Of a stretch of DNA of 64,000 bases, positions 1 to 7,324 are shown piece after piece (the first letter of the stretch is position 1; every line of letters begins with the position of its first letter). A program made the position numbers and the translations under genes. The notes beneath the pieces were generated by a model. That model made no database searches and was not told where the DNA came from. It worked only from the letters and a program-made list of their open reading frames with translations. This DNA comes from an uncultured Ectothiorhodospiraceae bacterium (GTDB lineage Bacteria; Pseudomonadota; Gammaproteobacteria; UBA6429; Thiohalophilaceae). The DNA is taken from positions 86,543-150,542 of the forward strand of contig CAMYJG010000010.1 in assembly GCA_947258695.1 (NCBI GenBank), in the 5' to 3' direction.

Positions 1-75
1 TTACCGCTTGATCAGTTAATGCCATCTATCGTTAATTTCAAAGCGCGTGAATCGCGCCGTGATAAAAAGAAATAG
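1..75 (+). CDS. C-terminal end of an unidentified protein (partial)
   Basis: The first 75 bases are open in frame 1 and end in TAG, encoding a basic tail that finishes ESRRDKKK. The start lies outside the window. With only 24 residues no family can be assigned. It is called a gene end because the frame is open from the first base and the next gene runs convergently toward it. Confidence 0.4.
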   Translation, partial: LPLDQLMPSIVNFKARESRRDKKK

Positions 76-114
76 GATTTATAAAACCTGTAGCACCAGA
101 TTTTATCTAAAGTC

Positions 115-507
115 TCACTTATCGCTATGCCAGTCGTAGGAACAATCGAGATGCTTTCTGATCTCTACAATCCCTTTCAACCCATTTTCGACAATGATTT
201 GTAGAGGAATTTGATTATTCAGTTTCTTGCTTCTTTGCCGGATCCAAATTTTGCCCATTTGTGGATTATGAGGGTACGAGGTTCGTAAAGCCTCCATGAT
301 GCCGACAATATGCTCTAACCTTTCTTCTACTTCAGGCGTAATTGGGAAAGCCGTGTTTTCACGATAACGGCGCAAAGCGCGAGTTGGGGTTTTTTCAGGT
401 AATGCTAACAATGAAATAATCTCCGCAGATGACATACCCCAGCTATCCACTATTTCCATAATACGAACAGTTAAAGCCACCTGTTCCGCCTGTGATAAAT
501 CATTCAT
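115..507 (-). CDS. MbcA/ParS/Xre-type antitoxin-like protein (DUF2384), orphan
   Basis: 130 residues. The first half is a small helical region (LSQAEQVALTVRIMEIVDSW then a putative recognition helix) and the C-terminus (MGKIWIRQRSKKLNNQIPLQ, then a Gly-containing helix ending RKHLD) resembles the toxin-binding domain of Xre/MbcA/ParS antitoxins. The ATG at 507 is preferred over the upstream TTG at 519 because GAGG lies six bases before it. These antitoxins usually pair with a RES-domain toxin; none is adjacent, since the left neighbour is on the opposite strand and the right neighbour encodes a Rieske protein. It may be a solitary regulator or half of a decayed pair. Confidence 0.65.
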   Translation of the reverse strand: MNDLSQAEQVALTVRIMEIVDSWGMSSAEIISLLALPEKTPTRALRRYRENTAFPITPEVEERLEHIVGIMEALRTSYPHNPQMGKIWIRQRSKKLNNQIPLQIIVENGLKGIVEIRKHLDCSYDWHSDK

Positions 508-628
508 TGCAAACCTCAAACCTAATAAACCTACAAACTACCCGAAAATTATTTTCTGGTATCGAATAAAGCGGTTCTTATTGTACAATATCCACCTGTT
601 TTTTACTGTGAATACTTGGGGTAATAAC

Positions 629-937
629 GTGTCAGAAGCGCAAAAAATTGCAAATTTAAGTGATGTGAAACCGGGGAAAATGTTTCGGGCAACAATTGAT
701 GGTCAGGCCATTTTACTCGCAAACATCGATTCAGAAATTTTTGCAATTGATGACATGTGTACCCATGAAGATGCATCGCTCTACCGCGGCGCTTTAAAAG
801 GCCACTGTGTTGAATGCCCGTTACATGGCAGTCATTTTGATTTCAGAACAGGGAAACCGGATGGCAACCCGGCAACTGAAGCGGTTAAGACTTACAGCGT
901 TGAAATAAGGGATGATGAAATATTTATTTGCCTGTAA
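629..937 (+). CDS. Small Rieske-type [2Fe-2S] ferredoxin
   Basis: 102 residues from the GTG at 629, chosen because GGGG lies about seven bases upstream; the frame also extends back to a TTG at 581 without a good ribosome site. It carries the Rieske cluster motif CTH (C44, H46) and CPLHGSHF (C63, H66). Proteins of this size act as soluble electron donors to Rieske oxygenases or as NirD-like/biphenyl-dioxygenase ferredoxin components. No oxygenase or reductase gene is adjacent, so the partner is unknown. Its 3' end overlaps the opposite-strand fragment at 924-1175 by 14 bases. Confidence 0.85.
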   Translation: MSEAQKIANLSDVKPGKMFRATIDGQAILLANIDSEIFAIDDMCTHEDASLYRGALKGHCVECPLHGSHFDFRTGKPDGNPATEAVKTYSVEIRDDEIFICL

Positions 938-1175
938 TTAATAGATGCGAAGAAAATGCATAGTCATGATCACTGGGAATAGAATTTTCGTTAAAGCGAA
1001 TATATTGCTCGAACATACTCTTCTTATTGTCATCCTGGCTCATTACATTTTTTAACGCATCAAAATGCTTCCGATCCAGTTTAACTTCCCGGTTACGGCA
1101 ACAGATATCTTCACAATCTGCGCCAAGACAGGAAAATGAAGAAAAAGATGAAGGGGTTTTATACGAGATTGACAT
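924..1175 (-). pseudogene. Truncated FliB-like (lysine-N-methylase family) fragment
   Basis: 83 residues. The N-terminal part, FSCLGADCEDICC followed by a basic stretch and a short helix, resembles the Cys-rich start of FliB-type lysine-N-methylases (C-x4-C-x3-CC). Full members are several times longer, so this appears to be a remnant or minimal form. Its ATG overlaps the TAA of the upstream Csd4-like gene (TAATG), which implies translational coupling and suggests the reading frame is still translated. The 3' end runs into the Rieske gene on the other strand. It could instead be a small metal-binding protein in its own right. Confidence 0.5.
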
Positions 1176-2545
1176 TATAGGTTTGAAGTAAAGGCAACTT
1201 TTGAATTCCCTTGCTTTAAGCTGACTGGTTGATTTTTATTTCTATCAATAAAATTGACCAGAACCATTCCACTGAATTTCTTTCCTTTATATAACTCAAC
1301 CCGAAACAGGCTTTCTTCTTTATCGATTGAAAAACGTGATTTAATTTGTCCCCGCTTAACCAGTATTTTATTTTCATTTGTTACGCCTCGTCTTGCATAA
1401 CCAATAATATTTACCCGGTAACTATCATCAGCAAGAACACGAAAACTTTTTTCGACAGTTATTTTCCCACCAATGTCGACTGTTTGATTTTTCCCATCTG
1501 CCTGTATATTGATTTTATCCAGACTATAATCATAATCAAAGTATTGAGGATTAAGCGAGGTAACATAGCGGTTACCATACCTGACTCGTAGTGTTTTATT
1601 CTTGCCAATAACCGCGATTAACGGGTTATTCTTTTTATATTGCAATGATGAATGTTTTTTAAGCGGCACATAATTTAAATATCGACGTGCTTTTTCCACA
1701 TCCAGGTTAATACGATTGTCATACAGAGATATCTTCAGGTTGTTACCAATTTGCTGAGCGACATTGTTACGTGTTAAATCAAAGTCTCGCTGATATTGTA
1801 TTCCCAGCTCATTCATAAACCCTTCAACAGCTAACAAATGGTAAAAGGTCCGTTCGTGCGTTAAGAAACTTTTACTGGCTTCAACAGCAAAAGCAGGACG
1901 GTCATTTTTTATAGAGAAATAAGTTAAAGATTTCTCCATTTCCACGTCACCTTTCTTGGTCTCTGTATTTTTTACGTAAAAATATTTACTCTTATTAGAC
2001 AGGCGTTTATTGATGTATTGCTGCACATTAGAAGCAATACCGGACAGGTCTCCATACTTACTGGTATTTAATTTATCCTGGTCAATAATAATGCTTTGCC
2101 CCCAACGGTTAGGGTTATGCATTTTATTGATATATTTTTTCTTATAAAAACCACTACCGTCATGCAAGTTCAATACGATATCAATATTATCATTTAACAT
2201 GATTTTTTTGATTTTTTGTACTTCAGCATATTCAGGGTCTTTTTCTGACAGTACATTAAACTTACGATTCATATCACCATGAATACCACGGCTACGCTTG
2301 ATAATACTTTTAAAGTTCAGGTTAGGTACAACCCAGAGATTACCGTGTTTCACTTTATAATTTGTTACCAGCATTGATGCCGCGGTAAAACCACCAGGCT
2401 CATCTCCCTGAATACCGCCAATAACCAGTAATGTCGGACCTGTCGAACTTGAAGAAATTTTATGTAATGAAAAGTGAAGTGGTTCAGCCATAAGTTGCTG
2501 AGCAAAAGAGAAAACCATAAATAAAAGGCAGGCTCTTGTTTTCAA
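1175..2545 (-). CDS. Csd4/Pgp1-like peptidoglycan D,L-carboxypeptidase (M14/M99 family)
   Basis: 456 residues with a signal peptide ending near LMA-EP (residue 20). The motif GGIQGDEPGGF supplies Q46 and E49, and LNLHDGSG supplies H128. This Gln-Glu-His set matches what I recall of the zinc ligands of Helicobacter Csd4, which uses Gln in place of the usual first His. Csd4/Pgp1 trims peptidoglycan tripeptides and sets helical cell shape. The start is a TTG at 2545 preceded by AAGGTGG; a later ATG would cut into the signal peptide. It lies one base after the stop of the exported VanY-like peptidase and is coupled to the FliB fragment, so the three form one leftward operon. Beyond residue ~260 the sequence is less conserved and probably forms the accessory domains. 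Confidence 0.8.
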   Translation of the reverse strand: MKTRACLLFMVFSFAQQLMAEPLHFSLHKISSSSTGPTLLVIGGIQGDEPGGFTAASMLVTNYKVKHGNLWVVPNLNFKSIIKRSRGIHGDMNRKFNVLSEKDPEYAEVQKIKKIMLNDNIDIVLNLHDGSGFYKKKYINKMHNPNRWGQSIIIDQDKLNTSKYGDLSGIASNVQQYINKRLSNKSKYFYVKNTETKKGDVEMEKSLTYFSIKNDRPAFAVEASKSFLTHERTFYHLLAVEGFMNELGIQYQRDFDLTRNNVAQQIGNNLKISLYDNRINLDVEKARRYLNYVPLKKHSSLQYKKNNPLIAVIGKNKTLRVRYGNRYVTSLNPQYFDYDYSLDKINIQADGKNQTVDIGGKITVEKSFRVLADDSYRVNIIGYARRGVTNENKILVKRGQIKSRFSIDKEESLFRVELYKGKKFSGMVLVNFIDRNKNQPVSLKQGNSKVAFTSNL

Positions 2546-2546
2546 C

Positions 2547-3437
2547 TTACACCACCTTTATATGCCAGGGTTCATAACGCACCCCAACCTGGTTATCAAT
2601 CGTATAACGAAGATCAACGTACTTTAAGTCAATAAGTCTTTTATATTCATCTGTCTCAGAAAAACGTGAAGTAAAATTAAGTTTGCCAAAACCTTTTTTG
2701 CCTACATCAAAATCACCAATTCCATGATATGAATGTCCAGGTGGTGCTAATGAACGTGATGCCAGGGAAAGATTACCATTACTGGCCTCTAACTTTGCCA
2801 GGAACAATTGCAGTTGTTTAACGACACTCCTGACTCCGGAAGTTAAAATCAGGTTAGGGCCAACGTCTTTTTTCAGTTGTTTAAACTTTGCTAAAGCTTC
2901 TCCCTGAAAAAGATAGTGTCCACTTCCGGCAATTTTTATAGTTTCTTTCTTATTGATTCTTGAGGTTAAATCTTTAATGACCTTGTTGCCGAAAAATCCA
3001 TACTCATTAGCATCATAAAAGAAGATTTCATCGATTAAGGCAAGTTCAGCTTGGGTAAAACGGCCAATTTTTGGAAAGCGATGCGCATAAAGAAGCATGT
3101 CATCAAAACTGACCAGGTTAAAATTCCCATAACCAATAACTTTTTTAACCCGCAAAATTCTGTTTAACGTTGTTTTAAAAACAAGCTGTTTTTCAGCCGA
3201 CAAATATAGGTCATCCCTGAACACGCTGTTAAAGTGTTTTACCTTATGCAGGTTGTCACGTACTGCCGATTCATTTTCAATAGGATTAAGCAGAGCTTTT
3301 TGCTCGGAGTTTATAGCCGTAACTTCTTTAGCATCCTTTTTTTTACTTGGCGAAACTAAGGCTATGACCGTAGCAGCAGCAAGAATACCAGCGGCGCCGG
3401 TTTTCAATAATCGCCTTCGTTTAAAATTTAAATCCAT
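2547..3437 (-). CDS. Tat-exported VanY-like D-Ala-D-Ala carboxypeptidase (M15B)
   Basis: 296 residues from the ATG at 3437 (a TTG at 3449 is the alternative). The N-terminus KRRRLLKTGAAG followed by a hydrophobic stretch is a twin-arginine signal. The catalytic domain lies at the C-terminus: LTSGVRS (about 198-204), SYHGIGDFD (H238 and an acidic ligand near 242-244) and YEPWH (E289, H292), the VanY/M15 zinc pattern. It should trim peptidoglycan stem peptides in the periplasm. It is the first gene of an operon with the Csd4-like peptidase, which would act next on the shortened peptides. The middle third (60-160) has no recognised domain. Confidence 0.8.
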   Translation of the reverse strand: MDLNFKRRRLLKTGAAGILAAATVIALVSPSKKKDAKEVTAINSEQKALLNPIENESAVRDNLHKVKHFNSVFRDDLYLSAEKQLVFKTTLNRILRVKKVIGYGNFNLVSFDDMLLYAHRFPKIGRFTQAELALIDEIFFYDANEYGFFGNKVIKDLTSRINKKETIKIAGSGHYLFQGEALAKFKQLKKDVGPNLILTSGVRSVVKQLQLFLAKLEASNGNLSLASRSLAPPGHSYHGIGDFDVGKKGFGKLNFTSRFSETDEYKRLIDLKYVDLRYTIDNQVGVRYEPWHIKVV

Positions 3438-3594
3438 ATTCAATACCAAATTATCACTTACATCTTATAGGGTATTATGAGTCTAATATAAATTAATTTC
3501 TGTTACTGTGGTGCAAATACCTATTTTAGTATTACACTTAATTTTATATGTTTAACTATCTCACAGATAGCTAGTCTTAACCAGATAATGAGAT

Positions 3595-3900
3595 ATGTCA
3601 TACACGCTTATTCAACAATTAAATGATCAATTTGCGCATCTCAAATTTACCGGACCATTTAATGGCAAAATGGTAACCTGGGATACTCATTTTTTTACCC
3701 TGGATGCTTACCTTGATCAGGAAAATACGCAGAAAGCGATGCCAAAACAGGTTATTGATATTCAGCCGCTTGCAGCGGACACCATGAAACTAACGGTGGC
3801 TCTAAATATTAATGAAATTAATAAACCTAATATAGAAAAAATGATGATCATGATTAAACAATACAAAAATTTAACCATTGGCCGCCATGAATATGGCTAA
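3595..3900 (+). CDS. Conserved hypothetical protein, 101 residues
   Basis: A soluble alpha/beta protein with no signal peptide and no motif I recognise. It starts at ATG 3595 and ends 36 bases before the HTH-ferredoxin-reductase fusion, on the same strand, so the two are probably cotranscribed. The promoter would lie in the AT-rich 157-base divergent region shared with the VanY-like gene. Function unknown; a role with the redox fusion is an inference from position only. Confidence 0.7.
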   Translation: MSYTLIQQLNDQFAHLKFTGPFNGKMVTWDTHFFTLDAYLDQENTQKAMPKQVIDIQPLAADTMKLTVALNINEINKPNIEKMMIMIKQYKNLTIGRHEYG

Positions 3901-3935
3901 TCTTTAATCACAGTTAATATAAAGGTTCTGACATT

Positions 3936-5414
3936 ATGCCTAGACTTGTTTCACTCTCACGTGCAGCAAAACTCGTTGGAATAACCCGTGGAGCATTGCA
4001 AAAAAAAATTCATGACCGGGAGCTGGAAAGCTTTGAAGGCCAGGTAAAGCTGGATGATATAGAACGCATATTTCCTGATGCTGTGTTAGAAGATAACCAT
4101 ATCATTGAAGATCTGGAAAAAATTGTTGAAAAAGCGCTTAAAAAAGCACGTGGCGAAAAACTGGCCAAACTTCTTGCTCCTGATACTCACACCTTAGCGG
4201 CACGGCTACAAAATGTTACTAAAGATCATGCCAGTACCAAGACACAAATCAATAAATTTAAAGAGCTGTTAACAGAGACACAATCAAAAATACTAGAGCT
4301 GTCTAAAACGTCCAGCACACCAGAACGTTTTACAGAGCTGAGTAACTGGATAAACGATTCGATTGGGAAAATTCAAACACCTGACGTAGAACCCACATCC
4401 ATATTAAAAAAAGATACTGTTTTGCGGGTAATGGCAGCCCAGGTCCATATTACAAATACCGGTCATGAATTTTTTGTCGATGGCAGTAACAGTATTCTTG
4501 AAGCGGGTTTAAGTGCTGGTTTAGCTTTAAATTATGGCTGCAGTAATGGTAACTGTGGAAAGTGTAAGGCTAAGTTAATCTCTGGTGAAATCAAAAAAAT
4601 CAAACCACATGATTTTGTTTTTTCCGAAGCTGAAAAGGCACAAAATTATTTCTTATGTTGCTCTAATACTGCTATTACCGAAATAGAAATAGAGGCGGAT
4701 GAAGCCGGTAGTGAAAAAGATATTCCACAACAAAATATCCCGGCTAAAGTTAAAAAAATTGATAAAAATTCTGATGATGTTCTCATCTTAAATTTAAAAA
4801 CACCTCGCACTAAACGCTTACGTTTCCTTGCCGGGCAAAATGTAGAACTGAGTCATGGCGATATCCCGCCTTTGGAAATTCCAATTGCAAGTTGTCCTTG
4901 TGATGATATGAATATTCAATTTCATGTCCCCTATGATGATTCTAATCCCTTCATCAAGTATGTTTCTGAGACACTAAGTAATTCTGACTCTGTCCACATC
5001 AATGGACCAAAAGGCTCTTTTGTACTTGATGAAAATTCAAATAACGCCGTTATATTTATTGCTTTTGATACTGGGTTTGCGCCAATCAAGAGCCTGATTG
5101 AACATGCGGTTACTTTAGAGCACGCTGAATTTATCCAGCTCTATTGGTTACACAAAAATGAAACACCTTATATGCACAATCAATGTCGCGCCTGGGAAGA
5201 TGCACTGGATAATTTTAAATATCAACATCAACAGCTTGATATGACAGATATTCAGCAACTGGAAAGTAAACTTGAACCCGTGATGAAGGAATACCCGGAT
5301 TTATCGAATAAAAATATCTATATCTGTGGTGCAGAAAAAATGGCCAATAAAACTCAGGAAATTTTACTTGGCCATAATGCAAATAGTGATAACCTGAAAA
5401 TTCAGGTTATCTGA
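3936..5414 (+). CDS. HTH / coiled-coil / [2Fe-2S] ferredoxin / flavin-reductase fusion protein
   Basis: 492 residues with an unusual domain order. Residues 1-45 read as a MerR/excisionase-type helix-turn-helix (LSRAAKLVGITRGALQKKI). Residues ~52-125 are charged and probably coiled coil. Residues ~165-255 are a plant-type ferredoxin with C202, C207, C210 and C241 (YGCSNGNCGKCKAK, then CC). Residues ~268-492 follow the ferredoxin-NADP reductase fold, with FDTGFAPIKSL as the nucleotide loop and a C-terminal YICGAEKM. The usual flavin motif RxYS is replaced by IPIASCP, so flavin binding is uncertain. The arrangement suggests a DNA-binding protein that senses redox state or NAD(P)H. The ferredoxin-reductase half resembles phenol hydroxylase or AscD-type reductases, but no oxygenase is nearby. 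Confidence 0.85.
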   Translation: MPRLVSLSRAAKLVGITRGALQKKIHDRELESFEGQVKLDDIERIFPDAVLEDNHIIEDLEKIVEKALKKARGEKLAKLLAPDTHTLAARLQNVTKDHASTKTQINKFKELLTETQSKILELSKTSSTPERFTELSNWINDSIGKIQTPDVEPTSILKKDTVLRVMAAQVHITNTGHEFFVDGSNSILEAGLSAGLALNYGCSNGNCGKCKAKLISGEIKKIKPHDFVFSEAEKAQNYFLCCSNTAITEIEIEADEAGSEKDIPQQNIPAKVKKIDKNSDDVLILNLKTPRTKRLRFLAGQNVELSHGDIPPLEIPIASCPCDDMNIQFHVPYDDSNPFIKYVSETLSNSDSVHINGPKGSFVLDENSNNAVIFIAFDTGFAPIKSLIEHAVTLEHAEFIQLYWLHKNETPYMHNQCRAWEDALDNFKYQHQQLDMTDIQQLESKLEPVMKEYPDLSNKNIYICGAEKMANKTQEILLGHNANSDNLKIQVI

Positions 5415-5425
5415 GTCAGTTCTGA

Positions 5426-5722
5426 TTATTTTTCTTCGTCTTCACCAATCCAGCCTTCTAAGGCATTCATTATTTTTCTGGCCTGATCTTTACTGGAAAT
5501 ATTAAATTTTGATTTAAATTGATACTGACCGTTACGCTTCTGATAACGACGAATACTGTATTTGTCTGGTCCCCACTCACCTTTGGTTCTGTTTAAGTCC
5601 TGGTATTTAAAGATAATTGTTGACCAGGCACCGCGAGTTAAAATCACTTTATCCAATTCTCTGGACACCAACTCACCACCGTCTTCATAATTTACTGTAA
5701 GTTCGTCAATCTCAGATGACAT
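5426..5722 (-). CDS. Conserved hypothetical protein, 98 residues
   Basis: A small soluble protein rich in charged and aromatic residues (FKYQDLNRTKGEWGPDKYSI), without Cys pairs, signal or membrane segment. It converges on the redox fusion with an 11-base gap. It starts at ATG 5722 with AGGAGCAATTCTT upstream, a clear ribosome site. I recognise no family. Confidence 0.7.
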   Translation of the reverse strand: MSSEIDELTVNYEDGGELVSRELDKVILTRGAWSTIIFKYQDLNRTKGEWGPDKYSIRRYQKRNGQYQFKSKFNISSKDQARKIMNALEGWIGEDEEK

Positions 5723-5805
5723 AAGAATTGCTCCTAAAAATATTCATAATTAAGTACAATTATAACTGAAAATAGTTCTTCACAACAGATTTCAAATTAT
5801 TGAAT

Positions 5806-6777
5806 ATGCTTACAAAACAACAACAACGCGCATTATCACTGTCTATTCTTATCGCAGCTGGATTCTATTTATTTTTTATCGTTAGTTCAGATACAGATAA
5901 AATACTTAATGCGGTAAAACAAATCACCATCACAGACTGGATTGTCATTCTATTATGCTCCTTTCTTAATTACTTATTGCGCTTTGTCAGGTGGAATAGC
6001 TATATACGTTCATTTGAGCATGTTATACCTTTGAAACGCCACTTTGCCTATTATCTCGCTGGTTTAGCTTTAACCACCACCCCCGCCAAAGCGGGAGAAA
6101 CGATTCGATCTGTGTATCTGCAACCTTACCAGGTAAAGATCTCTGAAAGCCTTGCCTGTTTTTTTACTGAGCGCTTACTTGATGTCACGGTTATGGTATT
6201 CCTTGCATCTTTCCTTTTTTTTACTTTTCCCGACCTGAATAAAAGTTACGCTTACTTTATTATTAGTTTGTTAGTTGTATTATTAATAGCATTACCTTTA
6301 TTAAGTACCGCTCTGCCACAATCTTTTTTACAATTCATCATCAATAAAATTAAACATCATAAAATCTCCAGCATCTTAACTCACTTACAATCACTACTAC
6401 GATCAGCGCATAACCTGCTGACGGCTAAAATGTTATCCCGGGGACTCGCAATTGGGCTAATTGCATGGTTATTAAATGGTTTTGTATTTTATCTTATTTT
6501 AGTAAAAGTCGGCTTCCCCGTAGCGCTCCCCCTCGCTCTTACTATATATGCTATAAGTATATTAGCCGGGGCAGCTTCGTTTATCCCCGGAGGTATTGGC
6601 GCTACTGAAGCAGTGATGGCATTAATGTTACTTTCTATAAACAGTGAACCTCATATCGCTATCGCGGTACCAATAATGACTCGACTCGCCACACTCTGGT
6701 TTGCTGTTTGCATAGGTTTACTTGCAAATGCTTACTTGAGTGTAAACAATAGCCAGAAAACACAAACAGAGAAATAA
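5806..6777 (+). CDS. Integral membrane protein, lysylphosphatidylglycerol synthase TM / UPF0104 family
   Basis: About 323 residues with some seven to eight hydrophobic segments. Features typical of the LPG-synthase transmembrane (flippase-like) family are NYLLRFVRWNSYIR near residue 50, TTTPAKAGE near 90, and SFIPGGIGATEA near 260. The soluble aminoacyltransferase domain of MprF is absent, so it more likely moves or exposes a lipid than makes aminoacyl lipid. The start is placed at ATG 5806; TTG 5800 is in frame and neither has a strong ribosome site. It ends four bases before gloA. Confidence 0.8.
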   Translation: MLTKQQQRALSLSILIAAGFYLFFIVSSDTDKILNAVKQITITDWIVILLCSFLNYLLRFVRWNSYIRSFEHVIPLKRHFAYYLAGLALTTTPAKAGETIRSVYLQPYQVKISESLACFFTERLLDVTVMVFLASFLFFTFPDLNKSYAYFIISLLVVLLIALPLLSTALPQSFLQFIINKIKHHKISSILTHLQSLLRSAHNLLTAKMLSRGLAIGLIAWLLNGFVFYLILVKVGFPVALPLALTIYAISILAGAASFIPGGIGATEAVMALMLLSINSEPHIAIAVPIMTRLATLWFAVCIGLLANAYLSVNNSQKTQTEK

Positions 6778-6781
6778 TTTT

Positions 6782-7168
6782 ATGCGCATACTACATACTA
6801 TGATTCGGGTTGTTGACCTGGATAAGTCAATAAAATTTTATACTGAAATACTCGGCATGAAATTAATACGACAAAAAGACTACCCGGATGGAAAATTTAC
6901 TTTAGCTTTCGTCGGCTATGGCAGTGAAGCTGATGAGTCCGTTATTGAACTCACCCACAACTGGGATACTTCAGAATATGATATGGGTAATGCCTTTGGT
7001 CATATTGCTATAGAAGTTGATGATGTCTACAAAGCCTGCGAATCTATGAAACTAAATGGTGGAAAAATAATACGTGATGCAGGTCCAATGAATGCCGGTA
7101 CAACCATTATCGCATTCGTGGAAGATCCTGATGGATACCAGATAGAATTAATTGGTAAGAAGCATTAA
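6782..7168 (+). CDS. gloA: Lactoylglutathione lyase (glyoxalase I)
   Basis: 128 residues, the size of the compact bacterial nickel-type enzyme. All four metal ligands are present: H5, E56, H74 and E122. It converts the methylglyoxal-glutathione hemithioacetal to S-lactoylglutathione in the cytoplasm. It follows the UPF0104 gene by four bases. Glutathione for the reaction would come from gshA at 32.2 kb. Confidence 0.95.
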   Translation: MRILHTMIRVVDLDKSIKFYTEILGMKLIRQKDYPDGKFTLAFVGYGSEADESVIELTHNWDTSEYDMGNAFGHIAIEVDDVYKACESMKLNGGKIIRDAGPMNAGTTIIAFVEDPDGYQIELIGKKH

Positions 7169-7324
7169 TCGCCTGGCATGTTAATTATTGTAAAATAGTC
7201 GTACATCAACTATAAAAGCAATACATCGTGTTGAATAAAGGTTATAAAGGTATAGTCGAAAAAAATTAAGTATTAAAGAAATTATCTTTATCTTATGTTC
7301 TGAATATATGGAGTATGTCAGCCA

